Positions 34,636 to 43,865 are shown, counted from the stretch's first letter. The stretch: DNA of 64,000 bases from JACVRW01 sp034664125 (GCA_034664125.1 JAXDIG010000054.1:62001-126000), one strand, 5' to 3'. Notes: generated by a model from the letters alone, not told the origin. A program made the numbers and translations.

Positions 34636-34687
34636 GAGTGTGGGTAGCGATTCGCGTCATATGCGCGCGGTTTTGCTACCCACACTC
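34636..34687. repeat. 13-bp perfect inverted repeat between xerD and mutM
   Basis: Arms GAGTGTGGGTAGC (34636-34648) and GCTACCCACACTC (34675-34687) flank a 26-base loop that contains TTCGCG and CGCGCG segments and ends in TTTT. It is more AT-rich than its surroundings. It could act as a terminator for xerD, but the T run lies before the second arm, not after it, so another role is possible. Confidence 0.6.
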
Positions 34688-34758
34688 CCATTTGGGCCGC
34701 CCCTGGTTGCTTCTGTTTGCGCTGCGCGGGGCGCTCTACAACTGCCAAGATCGGAGCC

Positions 34759-35601
34759 GTGCCAGAGCTCCCCGAAGTCGAGACGATCCGTCGCCAGCTG
34801 GCCCCGGCGCTGGAGGGCCGGCGCATCGAGAGCGTCGAGGTGCGCGACCCGCGCTGGTCGGAGCCCGCGCCGCCGGAGGCGATCGCGGACGCCCTGCGCG
34901 GCCGGCTGATCGAGCACGTCGGCCGGCGCGGGAAGTACCTGGTCGTCTCGCTCGAGGACGACGTGCACCTGGTCATGCACCTGCGCATGACGGGCAACCT
35001 GCTCTTGACCGAGGCCGCGGACGACCCGGCCCACATGCGGGTGGCCATCGGGTTGGACGACGGCCGCAGGCTCCTGTTCGTCGACGTCCGGCGCTTCGGC
35101 ACCGGCGACGTCCTGCTCGGCAGCGATTCGCTCACCGAGTACTTCGACTCACGGCTGGGCGTGGAGCCGCTCGGTGCGGACTTCACCCCCGAGGCGCTGC
35201 GCGCGCTGGCCCGCGGCCGCAAGCAGCCCGTCAAGGCGTTCCTGCTCAACCAGGAGCGGATCGCGGGGGTGGGGAACATCTACGCCGACGAGGCGCTCTT
35301 CCGCGCCCGGATCCACCCGCTGCGGCCGGTCGGCACCCTCAAGCGCGACCAGATCGAGGCGCTGCGCGCCGGGGTGGTCGAGTCGCTCGAGCTCGGGATC
35401 GACTCGAAGGGCGCCTCGATCGACGACTACCGCCATGTCGACGGGGCGCGCGGCAGCTTCCAGGACCGCTTCCTCGTCCACACGCGCGCGGGCGAGCCCT
35501 GCCCGCGCTGCGGGACCCCGATCGAGAAGCTGCGCGCCGCCGGCCGCGGCACCTACGTGTGCCCGAACTGCCAGCGGCGGCCGCGCGTCAGGCGGAGCTG
35601 A
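34759..35601 (+). CDS. mutM: Formamidopyrimidine-DNA glycosylase
   Basis: 280 aa. After the GTG start at 34759 the protein begins PELPEVETIRRQL, with the catalytic Pro2 and Glu3. The helix-two-turns-helix segment RIAGVGNIYADEALF and the C-terminal zinc finger CPRCGTPI...CPNC are present. It excises 8-oxoguanine and formamidopyrimidines and nicks the strand. The second-residue Pro fixes the start. It converges on the P450 gene by 1 bp. Confidence 0.96.
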   Translation: MPELPEVETIRRQLAPALEGRRIESVEVRDPRWSEPAPPEAIADALRGRLIEHVGRRGKYLVVSLEDDVHLVMHLRMTGNLLLTEAADDPAHMRVAIGLDDGRRLLFVDVRRFGTGDVLLGSDSLTEYFDSRLGVEPLGADFTPEALRALARGRKQPVKAFLLNQERIAGVGNIYADEALFRARIHPLRPVGTLKRDQIEALRAGVVESLELGIDSKGASIDDYRHVDGARGSFQDRFLVHTRAGEPCPRCGTPIEKLRAAGRGTYVCPNCQRRPRVRRS

Positions 35602-35602
35602 C

Positions 35603-37015
35603 TTAAGCCGCGCGCCGCGCGGTCATGACCACGCGCGCACCCGCGGCGGGGATCATCGTGACGTTTCGGTGGCGCGCGTGCTCGGGCCTCGGATCGGCCG
35701 GCTCGAGGTCGGTGCGGCGCGCGATCGCGTCCATCACCACGCGCTGCTCGGCCATCGCCAGCGCGGCGCCCAGGCAGCGCCGGATGCCGCCGCCGAACGG
35801 GATCCACGTGTACGTGCCCGGCTTGCGTCCGAGGAAGCGCTCGGGCCGGAACGCGAACGGATCGGGATAGACGTCCTCGCGGTGGTGCAGCAGCAGGATG
35901 CTCATCAGGACCGAGCTGCCGGCCGGCATGCGGTACTCGCCGAGCTGCCACGGCACCATCACGCGCCGCCCGATGACCGGGATCACCGGGCGCGAGCGCA
36001 TCGTCTCGTGGATGGTGGCCTCGAGGTAGCCGTCGGGGTCGTCGCCGGAGCGAGCCACGTCGCGCAGCCGCTCGTAGGCGGCCGGGTGACGCACCAGCCG
36101 CTCGAACGCCCAGGCCAGCGAGTTCGCCGTCGTCTCGTGGCCCGCGAGCACCAGCGTGAGCAGCTCGTCGCGCAGCTCCTGGTCGGTGAGGCGCTCGCCG
36201 TCCTCGGTTTCGGCGTCGAGCAGCAGCGAGAGGATGTCCGTGCGCCGCTCGGCGGCGGCGCGGCGCGCCGAGATCACCGCGTACATGTGGCGGTCCAGCT
36301 GGCTCAGGAACACGCGGGTGGGGCCGACCGGCTCGTCGCTGCTCAGGTTGAGCAGCTCGAACAGCTGCGCCTCCGGCCGCGTGGAGAGGGCGACGGCGCG
36401 GCGGATGGTCTGCCGCAGGCTGTGCTCGGGGGTGCCCTTGGCGGGCTTGCCCTCAATGCCGAAGATGCCGGCCATGATCACGTCGAGCGTGATCGCCTGC
36501 ATGCGCGGCGCCAGCGCGAACGGCATGCCCTGGGGCCAGCTGTCGATCTCGCGGTCGGCCGCCTGGGCGATCATCTCCGTGTAGCGCTGCACGGCCTCGC
36601 CGTGGAAGGGCGGCAGCAGCAGCTTGCGCTGGCGCATGTGGCGCGGACCGACGGCGGTGAGCACGGAGTTGGGGCCGACGATCGGCCGCAGCGGCGACTC
36701 GCCGGTCAGCGACGGCGCGTCCTCGGGCTTGGCGGTGAACAGCGAGCGGACGTGGTCGGGGTGGCTGGTGACCGCCTCGATGTCGTCGTCGACGATGCTG
36801 CGGAACAGGAAGACGTCGCCGAGCTCGCGACGGGCGCGGAAGACGAACTCGATCTGACGCACGCTGAAGCGCAGCGTCTGCAGGGCGCGAGGCAGCGGGA
36901 GGGAGGGGGGCAGGCGCACGCCGGCGCCGTCGTCGGGCGCCGGGCCGGCGGGGGAGGGCGGCGCTTCGCCGACGAGGCCATCGGCAAGCGGAGGTGCCGC
37001 GTCGAGCACGCTCAT
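35603..37015 (-). CDS. Cytochrome P450
   Basis: 470 aa. The heme loop is PFGGGIRRCLGAALAMAE with the thiolate Cys. The I-helix is LVLAGHETTANSLAW, the K-helix ExxR is in IHETMRSRPVIP, and the meander is DPFAFRPERFLG. It has no membrane anchor, as usual for bacterial P450s. Substrate unknown; the sequence style resembles the CYP families close to fatty-acid or terpene hydroxylases, which is only an impression. The ATG at 37015 overlaps the stop of the glutaredoxin gene (ATGA), so the two are co-translated. No ferredoxin partner is adjacent. Confidence 0.94.
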   Translation of the reverse strand: MSVLDAAPPLADGLVGEAPPSPAGPAPDDGAGVRLPPSLPLPRALQTLRFSVRQIEFVFRARRELGDVFLFRSIVDDDIEAVTSHPDHVRSLFTAKPEDAPSLTGESPLRPIVGPNSVLTAVGPRHMRQRKLLLPPFHGEAVQRYTEMIAQAADREIDSWPQGMPFALAPRMQAITLDVIMAGIFGIEGKPAKGTPEHSLRQTIRRAVALSTRPEAQLFELLNLSSDEPVGPTRVFLSQLDRHMYAVISARRAAAERRTDILSLLLDAETEDGERLTDQELRDELLTLVLAGHETTANSLAWAFERLVRHPAAYERLRDVARSGDDPDGYLEATIHETMRSRPVIPVIGRRVMVPWQLGEYRMPAGSSVLMSILLLHHREDVYPDPFAFRPERFLGRKPGTYTWIPFGGGIRRCLGAALAMAEQRVVMDAIARRTDLEPADPRPEHARHRNVTMIPAAGARVVMTARRAA

Positions 37016-37275
37016 GCCGCCAGCAGCTCCTCGAGCGATCCCGCCCGATCGGCCTCCAGAAGCTCGCGGAAGCCGCCGATGGCGCGCTGCCCGATGACGA
37101 TCTGGGGGAACGTCATCTGCCCGGTGAGCGCGACGAGGTCGGCACGGCCCTCCGGGTCCTTCGCCAGGTTGACCTCGGAGAAACGGACGCTGCGTGCCTG
37201 CAGCAGCGCCTTGGCCTGGCGGCAAAAGCCGCACGGCTCGGTCGTATACACGATCACCACGCTCTCGTCCGCCAT
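37012..37275 (-). CDS. Glutaredoxin
   Basis: 87 aa thioredoxin fold with the redox motif CGFC at about residues 15-18 (YTTEPCGFCRQAKALL), the cis-Pro segment MTFPQIVIG and the GGFRELLEADRAG end. It reduces disulfides with glutathione or mycothiol-type thiols. Since actinobacteria mostly lack glutathione, a mycoredoxin-like role is possible, though mycoredoxins usually have CGYC. Coupled to the P450 by ATGA overlap. Confidence 0.9.
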   Translation of the reverse strand: MADESVVIVYTTEPCGFCRQAKALLQARSVRFSEVNLAKDPEGRADLVALTGQMTFPQIVIGQRAIGGFRELLEADRAGSLEELLAA

Positions 37276-37370
37276 CCCGTTCAGAGTCTAGGTAAGTGCC
37301 CCTTACGCTCTCTCCTTACTCCTCCGGCGGCTGCAAAGCTGCGCCTGGCAGCGTCCTCAGGAGGCACTAG

Positions 37371-38087
37371 CTGCCCCGTTCCTTCAAAACCGAAGCAATC
37401 GTGCTGCGCTCCATTCGCTACGGGGAGGCCGATCGAGTGCTGCATCTCTACACGCCCGACCGCGGGCGGGTCGGTGCCGTGGCGAAGGGCGTGCGGCGGG
37501 TGGGCTCGCGGATGGGGGGCCGGCTGGAGCCGCTCAGCCGGGTCCGGCTGGTGCTGCACCAGGGGCGCGGCGAGCTCTGCACGGTCAGCCAGGCCGACAC
37601 GGTGCATCCCCACGCGGCCCTGCGCGAGCGGCGCGATTCGCTCGAGCGCGCCACGCAGGCCTGCGAGGCCGTCCTGCGGCTGCTCGACAGCGCGGAATCC
37701 AACCAGCCCGCCTACAACCTGCTCTGCAACCAGCTGGGGCTGCTCGACGCGAGCGCCGCGGCGGCCGGCCGCGCCCAGGCGCTCGCCTTCCGCCTCAAGC
37801 TGCTGCTGGCCGCGGGCTTCGCGCCCGAGCTGGCGTCGTGCGCCACCTGCGGCGAGGCCGAGCACCTGGGCGGCTTCTCGCCGAGCGCCGGCGGGGTGGT
37901 CTGCGCCGGCTGCGAGGCTGGCTCGTTCCCGCTCTCGGAAGAGGCGCACCGCTTCCTCGTGACCGCACTGGCCAAGCCGCTGGCCGAGGCCCCGCAGGCG
38001 CCCGAGGCCGCCCTGGCTCAGGGCGACCGCGCGATCGCCGAAACGCTCGAATACCACGCTCACGTTCGGTTGAGACGGGTGGCCTAG
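37371..38087 (+). CDS. recO: DNA repair protein RecO, probable CTG start
   Basis: 238 aa. The N-terminal OB fold begins PRSFKTEAIVLRSIRYGEAD, which is the conserved start of RecO. A GTG ten codons inside would cut this strand. The only codon available before it is CTG at 37371, immediately after an in-frame TAG, and AGGAGG stands six bases upstream at a good distance. A zinc-binding motif (CATCGEAE...CAGCE) follows in the C-terminal half. RecO loads RecA with RecF and RecR. The family call is firm; the CTG start is inferred. Confidence 0.92.
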   Translation: MPRSFKTEAIVLRSIRYGEADRVLHLYTPDRGRVGAVAKGVRRVGSRMGGRLEPLSRVRLVLHQGRGELCTVSQADTVHPHAALRERRDSLERATQACEAVLRLLDSAESNQPAYNLLCNQLGLLDASAAAAGRAQALAFRLKLLLAAGFAPELASCATCGEAEHLGGFSPSAGGVVCAGCEAGSFPLSEEAHRFLVTALAKPLAEAPQAPEAALAQGDRAIAETLEYHAHVRLRRVA

Positions 38088-38101
38088 GGCATACTGGCCG
38101 G

Positions 38102-40732
38102 GTGAAGGCCGCCGCGGGGACGAAGCTCGTCTACGACTTCGCCGAGGGGTCGCGCGACATGCGCGAGCTGCTCGGCGGCAAGGGTGCCAACGTCGCGGAG
38201 ATGACGCGCGTGCTCGGCCCCGACCGCGTGCCGGCGGGCTTCACGATCACGACCGAGGCGTGCGTGGCCTACATGGAGGCCGATCGCTCGTTTCCGGAGG
38301 GCATGGAGGACCAGGTCGCGGAGGCGCTCGAGCGCCTCGAGGAGCAGGCCGCCAAGACGCTGGGCGACTCCGACGACCCGCTGCTCGTATCTGTGCGCAG
38401 CGGCGCGCGCGAGTCGATGCCCGGGATGATGGACACGGTCCTCAACCTGGGGCTGAACGACGAGTCGGTCGAGGGGCTGGCGCGCGCGACCGACAACGAG
38501 CGCTTCGCGTGGGACTCCTACCGGCGCTTCGTGCAGATGTTCGGCAACGTCTGTCGCGGCATCCCGGGGGAGCGCTACGAGGACCTGATCAAGGAGAGCA
38601 AGTCGGAGGCTGGCGTGAAGCAGGACGTCGACCTGGACGTGGACGCCCTGCGCGGGCTGACCGAGCGCTTCAAGCAGCTCTTCGCCGAGGAAACCGGGGA
38701 GGAGTTCCCGCAGGACCCGCAGGAGCAGCTCACCCAGGCGATCCGCGCGGTGTTCGACTCGTGGCTCGGCGAGCGCGCGGTCAGCTACCGGCGCATCAAC
38801 CGCATCCCGGACGAGTGGGGCACGGCGGTGAACGTGCAGCAGATGGTGTTCGGCAACAAGGGCGACACCTCGTGCAGCGGCGTCGCGTTCTCGCGCGACG
38901 AGATCACCGGCGAGGCCACGCCGTCGGGCGACTTCCTCGTCAACGCCCAGGGCGAGGACGTGGTGTCCGGCGTCCGCACGCCGAGCGACCTGGGCGAGAT
39001 GAAGGAGCTGATGCCGGAGGCCCACGACGAGCTGATGGAGATCCTGCGGACGCTCGAGGCGCACTACAAGGACATGCAGGACACCGAGTTCACCGTCGAG
39101 GAGGGCAGCCTCTTCATGCTCCAGACGCGTAACGCGAAGCGCCCTGCCCAGGCGGCGGTGCGGTTCGCGGTCGACGCGGTGGAGGAAGGGCTCCTCGATC
39201 GCGACGAGGCGATCGCGACGATCGACGCGGGCAAGCTCGACGCCCTGCTGCATCCCGCCTTCGCCCGGGACGCGCAATTCGAGGTACTGGCCGAGGGCGT
39301 ACCGGCCTCTCCCGGCGCGGCCAAGGGCGCGATCGTGTTCACCGCCCCGGAGGCGGTCGCCGCCGCGGAGGACGGGCGCGACGTGATCCTGGTGCGGCCG
39401 TTCACGGAGGCCGACGACGTGGCCGGCTTCCACGCGGCCAAGGGCATCCTGACCGCCGAGGGCGGCAAGGCCTCGCACGCTGCCCTGGTGGCGCGCGGCA
39501 TGGGCAAGCCGTGCGTGTCGGGGGCTTCGGCGCTCGAGATCGACCTGAAGGCCAAGACGGTCAAGGTGAACGGCACGACGCTCAGCGAGGGCGACCTGAT
39601 CGCGATCGACGGCTCGGCCGGGCTGGTCACCGCCGACGACGTCGCGCTGGAGGTGCCCGAGGTGTCGGACCAGTTCGACACCGTGCTCGGCTGGGCCGAC
39701 GAGGTGCGGACGCTGGGCGTGCGCGCGAACGCGGACACGCCCGAGGACGCCGCCAAGGCGCGCGAGTTCGGGGCGGCGGGCATCGGGCTGTGCCGGACCG
39801 AGCACATGTTCATGGCGGCGGACCGCCAGCCCAAGATGCGGGCGATGATCATGGCGGAGTCCGAGGAGGACCGCCGCCGCGCCCTGGACGAGCTGCTGCC
39901 GCTCCAGCAGGAGGACTTCGAGGGCCTGTTCGATCAGATGAGCGGCCTGCCGGTCACGATCCGGCTGCTCGACCCGCCGCTGCACGAGTTCCTACCGCAC
40001 GCCGAGGATGTCGCCCAGGACGTGGAGCGCGCCCGCATCGAGGAGTCGGACGACCTCGAGGAGCTCGAGCACACGCTGGACCGCATCCACTCGCTCTCGG
40101 AGACCAACCCGATGCTCGGCACTCGCGGCGTGCGGCTCGGCGTGCTGCACCCCGAGGTCTACGAGATGCAGGTGCGGGCGATCGTGCGGGCGGCGCTGGC
40201 GGTCGCGGAGCCGCCCCAGGTGGAGATCATGATCCCGCTGGTCGCCTACGAGAAGGAGCTCGAGCTGATGCGCGAGCTGGTCGAGCGGGTCAGGGACGAG
40301 GAGGGCGGCGAGCGGCTCGACCTGCTGATCGGCACGATGATCGAGCTGCCGCGGGCGTGCTTCGTGGCAGACCGCATCGCCGCCCACGCGGACTTCTTCT
40401 CGTTCGGGACCAACGACCTCACCCAGACGGCGCTCGGGTTCTCGCGCGACGACACCGAGGGGCGCATCCTGACGCGCTACATAGAGCGCAAGGTGGTCGA
40501 CCGCAGCCCGTTCGAGACGATCGACAAGCCGGGCGTGGGATGGCTGGTGCGGCTCGCCGCGTGGGTGGGGCGCGAGGCCAGCCCGGACCTCAAGCTGGGC
40601 ATCTGCGGGGAACACGGCGGCGACCCCGACTCGATCGCGTTCTTCCAGCTGGCCGGGCTGGACTACGTGAGCTGCTCGCCGTACCGCGTCCCGATCGCGC
40701 GCGTGGCCGCCGCCCAGGCGGCGCTTGCCTGA
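38102..40732 (+). CDS. ppdK: Pyruvate, phosphate dikinase
   Basis: 876 aa. The N-terminal ATP-grasp domain (LLGGKGANVAEM, VSVRSGARESMPGMMDTVLN), the phosphohistidine domain with the catalytic His in TAEGGKASHAALVARGMGKP, and the C-terminal PEP/pyruvate TIM barrel (LCRTEHMF, NPMLGTRGVRLG, FSFGTNDLTQTALG) are all complete. It interconverts pyruvate + ATP + Pi with PEP + AMP + PPi. GTG start at 38102, 14 bases after the recO stop. No PPDK regulatory protein (DUF299) is nearby. Confidence 0.97.
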   Translation: MKAAAGTKLVYDFAEGSRDMRELLGGKGANVAEMTRVLGPDRVPAGFTITTEACVAYMEADRSFPEGMEDQVAEALERLEEQAAKTLGDSDDPLLVSVRSGARESMPGMMDTVLNLGLNDESVEGLARATDNERFAWDSYRRFVQMFGNVCRGIPGERYEDLIKESKSEAGVKQDVDLDVDALRGLTERFKQLFAEETGEEFPQDPQEQLTQAIRAVFDSWLGERAVSYRRINRIPDEWGTAVNVQQMVFGNKGDTSCSGVAFSRDEITGEATPSGDFLVNAQGEDVVSGVRTPSDLGEMKELMPEAHDELMEILRTLEAHYKDMQDTEFTVEEGSLFMLQTRNAKRPAQAAVRFAVDAVEEGLLDRDEAIATIDAGKLDALLHPAFARDAQFEVLAEGVPASPGAAKGAIVFTAPEAVAAAEDGRDVILVRPFTEADDVAGFHAAKGILTAEGGKASHAALVARGMGKPCVSGASALEIDLKAKTVKVNGTTLSEGDLIAIDGSAGLVTADDVALEVPEVSDQFDTVLGWADEVRTLGVRANADTPEDAAKAREFGAAGIGLCRTEHMFMAADRQPKMRAMIMAESEEDRRRALDELLPLQQEDFEGLFDQMSGLPVTIRLLDPPLHEFLPHAEDVAQDVERARIEESDDLEELEHTLDRIHSLSETNPMLGTRGVRLGVLHPEVYEMQVRAIVRAALAVAEPPQVEIMIPLVAYEKELELMRELVERVRDEEGGERLDLLIGTMIELPRACFVADRIAAHADFFSFGTNDLTQTALGFSRDDTEGRILTRYIERKVVDRSPFETIDKPGVGWLVRLAAWVGREASPDLKLGICGEHGGDPDSIAFFQLAGLDYVSCSPYRVPIARVAAAQAALA

Positions 40733-40748
40733 GGGACGGGCCTGCCAA

Positions 40749-40754
40749 TAGGGT
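40749..40754 (+). promoter_or_regulatory. Candidate -10 box (TAGGGT) for the beta-helix gene
   Basis: The hexamer ends six bases before the GTG at 40761, with no ribosome site between. Confidence 0.35.
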
Positions 40755-40760
40755 TGAGAC

Positions 40761-42374
40761 GTGCGCTGGTTGACCCTGCCGCTGGCCCTGCTCACCGCGG
40801 CGATCCTGATTCCCGCCTCGGCGCTCGGCCACGCGGAGCGCTTCGCGTACTTCCCTGACCACACGCTCGGCAGCGTGCCCAAGTACCGCACCGGCGGGCC
40901 GTCGCTCGTGGTGTGCAAGCCGGACTCCGCCAAGCGCATCGCGAAGATGGGCGGCTCGGGCAAGGCGGCGCGCGCCGCGCGGCGCCGCAACCTCGCGCTG
41001 CTGCCGCGCTGCAGGTACCCGCACATCCAGGAGGCGGTCAACGCCGCGGGCAACGGCTACCGCATCCTCGTGCTGCCCGGCGTGTACAAGGAGGAGCCCA
41101 GCCGCCGCGTGCCCAACGACGGCGATGCCTGCAAGGGCAACCAGTACAAGGGCGAGGAGCCGGGGACCAAGAGCTACAAGTTCCAGCGCGACTGCCCGAA
41201 CGTGCAGAACCTGATCGCGATCACCGGCGACGACAACGACGCCGACCGCCGCTGCGACGACAAGTGCAACCTGCAGATCGAGGGCACCGGCCTGCGGCCG
41301 CAGGACGTCAAGGTCGTGGGCGGCGGCTACGGCCTGAAGCCGGGCGCGAAGCTGAACGTCTTTCGCGCCGACCGCGCCGACGGCGTGTTCCTGCGCAACT
41401 TCCTCGTCGAGTACTCGGACTTCAACAACGTCTACGTGCTCGAGACGAACGGCTTCCGGCTGGAGAACGTGATCTCGCGCTGGAGCCGCGAGTACGGCTT
41501 CCTCAGCTTCACCTCCGACAACGGGCTCTACAACCACGTGAAGGCCTTCGGCTCGGGCGACTCCGGCATCTACCCGGGCTCGGGGCCGGAGGGCCACTGC
41601 CAGCGCTACGGAATCGAGATCCGCAACTCGGAGTCGTTCGGCAACACGATCGGGTGGTCGGGCACCGCCGGCAACGGCGTGTACACGCACGACTCGAAGT
41701 TCCACCACAACGCCACCGGCATCACGATGGACTCGTTCGCCGGCGGGCACCCCGGCATGCCGCAGGACTGCTCGAAGTGGGAGGACAACCAGGTCTACTC
41801 GAACAACGCGGACCTGTTCAACGCCAAGCGCGACGCCTACTGCAAGAACACTCCGAACGAGAAGCGCGACCCGAGCAAGGTCTGCCCGACCTTCCAGGTG
41901 CCGGTCGGCACCGGCATCCTGACCGGCGGCGGCAACGGCAACATCTTCCGCAACAACTGGATCTACGACAACTGGCGTCGCGGGACGATGCTGTTCTGGG
42001 TGCCGGGCCAGCTGCGCGGCGAGGACCAGACCGGCCAGTCAGCGCCGGTCAGCACCTACGAGACGTCGCACAACAACAAGTACATCGGCAACCACATGGG
42101 CGTGCGGCCGAACGGCCGGCGTGACCCGAACGGCGTCGACTTCTGGTGGGACGAGGAGGGCGGCGGCAACTGCTGGTCGGACAACAAGGGCCCCGGCGGC
42201 GGCGTCTTCACGAGTGACCCGACGCCCCTGTTCGCCTGCCCGGGCGGCAGCCCCGACACGCCGGGCAGCACCGTCAAGCAGGGCGCGCTGTTCGGCTGCG
42301 CGACGTGGGATCCGAAGGACAACCCGGATCCCGTCGGCTGCGACTGGTTCACCCGGCCGCCCGAGCCCAAGTAG
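40761..42374 (+). CDS. Secreted right-handed parallel beta-helix protein
   Basis: 537 aa. Signal peptide at 1-23 (RWLTLPLALLTAAILIPASA). The middle repeats short strands with Asn and Gly turns (GVFLRNFLVEYSDFNNVYVL, NGFRLENVISRWSREYGFLS, NGLYNHVKAFGSGDSGIY, NGVYTHDSKFHHNATGITMD), the pectate-lyase-like beta-helix pattern. Paired cysteines recur (DACKGN, RDCPN, RRCDDKCN, HCQR, DCSK), suggesting extracellular disulfides. No catalytic triad of polysaccharide lyases can be named by eye. Likely acts on or binds a surface glycan. The next lipoprotein gene starts within its stop codon. Confidence 0.88.
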   Translation: MRWLTLPLALLTAAILIPASALGHAERFAYFPDHTLGSVPKYRTGGPSLVVCKPDSAKRIAKMGGSGKAARAARRRNLALLPRCRYPHIQEAVNAAGNGYRILVLPGVYKEEPSRRVPNDGDACKGNQYKGEEPGTKSYKFQRDCPNVQNLIAITGDDNDADRRCDDKCNLQIEGTGLRPQDVKVVGGGYGLKPGAKLNVFRADRADGVFLRNFLVEYSDFNNVYVLETNGFRLENVISRWSREYGFLSFTSDNGLYNHVKAFGSGDSGIYPGSGPEGHCQRYGIEIRNSESFGNTIGWSGTAGNGVYTHDSKFHHNATGITMDSFAGGHPGMPQDCSKWEDNQVYSNNADLFNAKRDAYCKNTPNEKRDPSKVCPTFQVPVGTGILTGGGNGNIFRNNWIYDNWRRGTMLFWVPGQLRGEDQTGQSAPVSTYETSHNNKYIGNHMGVRPNGRRDPNGVDFWWDEEGGGNCWSDNKGPGGGVFTSDPTPLFACPGGSPDTPGSTVKQGALFGCATWDPKDNPDPVGCDWFTRPPEPK

Positions 42375-42841
42375 TGGTTCGCCTCAGATGGGTGCTGGTC
42401 GCCGCTCTCGCGGCGGTCGCGCCGCTCGCCTGCGGCGGTGACGGCAGCGAGGGCACCGGCGCGCTCGTCTGGGTCAAGCAACCGACGCTGGTGAAGCAGG
42501 AGACGCTGCCGCGCGACCGCGTCCTCGTGGGGATGGTGCGCAACGACTCGCTGCGCCGGATCACGCTCAAGGCCACCGGCGTGCGCGCGCTGGACGAGGA
42601 CGGCAACGCGCTGGAGGGGAACGCGACCTTCATCCGCGGCTATGTCCACCCGCTCTACCCGCCCACGCGCCCGCCGGCGGGCGGGCTGCCGGACTCGGAG
42701 CTGATCCGGCTCGGGCGGGTGGTGCGGCTGGATCCCGGCAAGCGCAGCCACCTGAGCGTGGCGTGGCGGCTGAAGCCGGGCGGCAAGCCGCCGGTGCGCA
42801 TCGACTACGGGTTCGGATGGCTCCCCATCCCGGGGAGCTGA
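42374..42841 (+). CDS. Unknown lipoprotein, coupled to the beta-helix gene
   Basis: 155 aa. Signal with lipobox APLAC near residue 18 (LRWVLVAALAAVAPLACGGD). The mature part is an all-beta domain (LVWVKQPTLVKQETLPRDRV, LVGMVRNDSLRRITLKATGV, and so on) that resembles FxLYD- or immunoglobulin-like domains. The GTG at 42374 shares its first base with the upstream stop (TAGTG), so the two are probably co-translated and act together outside the membrane. Function unknown. Confidence 0.7.
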   Translation: MVRLRWVLVAALAAVAPLACGGDGSEGTGALVWVKQPTLVKQETLPRDRVLVGMVRNDSLRRITLKATGVRALDEDGNALEGNATFIRGYVHPLYPPTRPPAGGLPDSELIRLGRVVRLDPGKRSHLSVAWRLKPGGKPPVRIDYGFGWLPIPGS

Positions 42842-42872
42842 GGCGTCGCCTGCGAGAATCGGCGGGCCGCCG

Positions 42873-43865
42873 ATGACCAAGCTCGCCCGCGCATCTTTTC
42901 GCGAGCGGATCGAGCGCGCCGAGGAGGCGCGCCACTCCCCGCTCGCCACGCCCTCCTACCCCGCGCGCCGCGTGCGGGAGGAGCCCGACTCGGACCACCG
43001 CACCCCCTTCCAGCGCGACCGCGACCGGATCGTCCACTCGAAGGCGTTCCGGCGCCTCAAGCACAAGACGCAGGTGTTCATCGCCCCCGAGGGCGACCAC
43101 TACCGCACCCGGCTCACCCACACGCTCGAAACCTGCGGGATCGCGCGGACGGTGGCGCGGGCGCTCGGCCTCAACGAGGACCTGACCGAGGCGATCGGCC
43201 TGGGGCACGACCTCGGGCACCCGCCCTTCGGCCACGTCGGCGAGGAGGTGCTCGACGGGTGCGTGCGCGCGCGCTGGGGGCACGCCTTCAGGCACAACGA
43301 GCACTCGCTGCGCATGGTCGACCAGATCGAGAACATCAACCTCACCGAGCAGGTGCGCGACGGGATCCTGCACCACACCGGTCCTGAGGCGCCGGCCACG
43401 CTCGAGGGCCGGATCCTGAAGCTGGTGGACCGGATCGCCTACATCAACCACGACATTGACGACGCCATCCGCGCAGGCGTGCTGCGCTTCGAGCAGCTGC
43501 CGCGCGCCGAGATCGAGCTACTCGGCTCGACTGGCTCCGAGCGCATCGAGGCGCTCGTGGTGGACCTGCTGGACCGCTCGGAGGACGCCGGCGACATCGT
43601 GCAGGGGGAGGAAGTCGGCGGCGCGATGCTTCGCCTCCGCGAGTTCATGTTCGAGCAGGTCTACCTGGGGCCGGAGGCGCAGCGCCAGAAGCCGCGCATC
43701 GAGCGCATGATGCGCGCGCTGTTCGAGCACTACACGGAGCATCCGCCACCGCCACTGACCGCGGACGCCTCCGACGAGCAGCGCGTGGTGGATTGGCTCG
43801 CGGGCATGACCGACCGCTTCGCGATCCGCTCCTTCGAGGACCTGTCGCTGCCGCAGGGGTTCTGA
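42873..43865 (+). CDS. dgt: Deoxyguanosinetriphosphate triphosphohydrolase-like HD protein
   Basis: 330 aa. The HD-domain residues are in TRLTHTLETCGIARTVAR and GLGHDLGHPPFGHVGEE, with a further His in HNEHSLRMV and Asp in LVDRIAYINHDIDDAI. This is the type II dGTPase-like form that precedes dnaG in actinobacteria. It hydrolyses dNTPs to deoxynucleoside and triphosphate. The stop is two bases from the dnaG ATG, so the two are in one operon. Confidence 0.93.
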   Translation: MTKLARASFRERIERAEEARHSPLATPSYPARRVREEPDSDHRTPFQRDRDRIVHSKAFRRLKHKTQVFIAPEGDHYRTRLTHTLETCGIARTVARALGLNEDLTEAIGLGHDLGHPPFGHVGEEVLDGCVRARWGHAFRHNEHSLRMVDQIENINLTEQVRDGILHHTGPEAPATLEGRILKLVDRIAYINHDIDDAIRAGVLRFEQLPRAEIELLGSTGSERIEALVVDLLDRSEDAGDIVQGEEVGGAMLRLREFMFEQVYLGPEAQRQKPRIERMMRALFEHYTEHPPPPLTADASDEQRVVDWLAGMTDRFAIRSFEDLSLPQGF

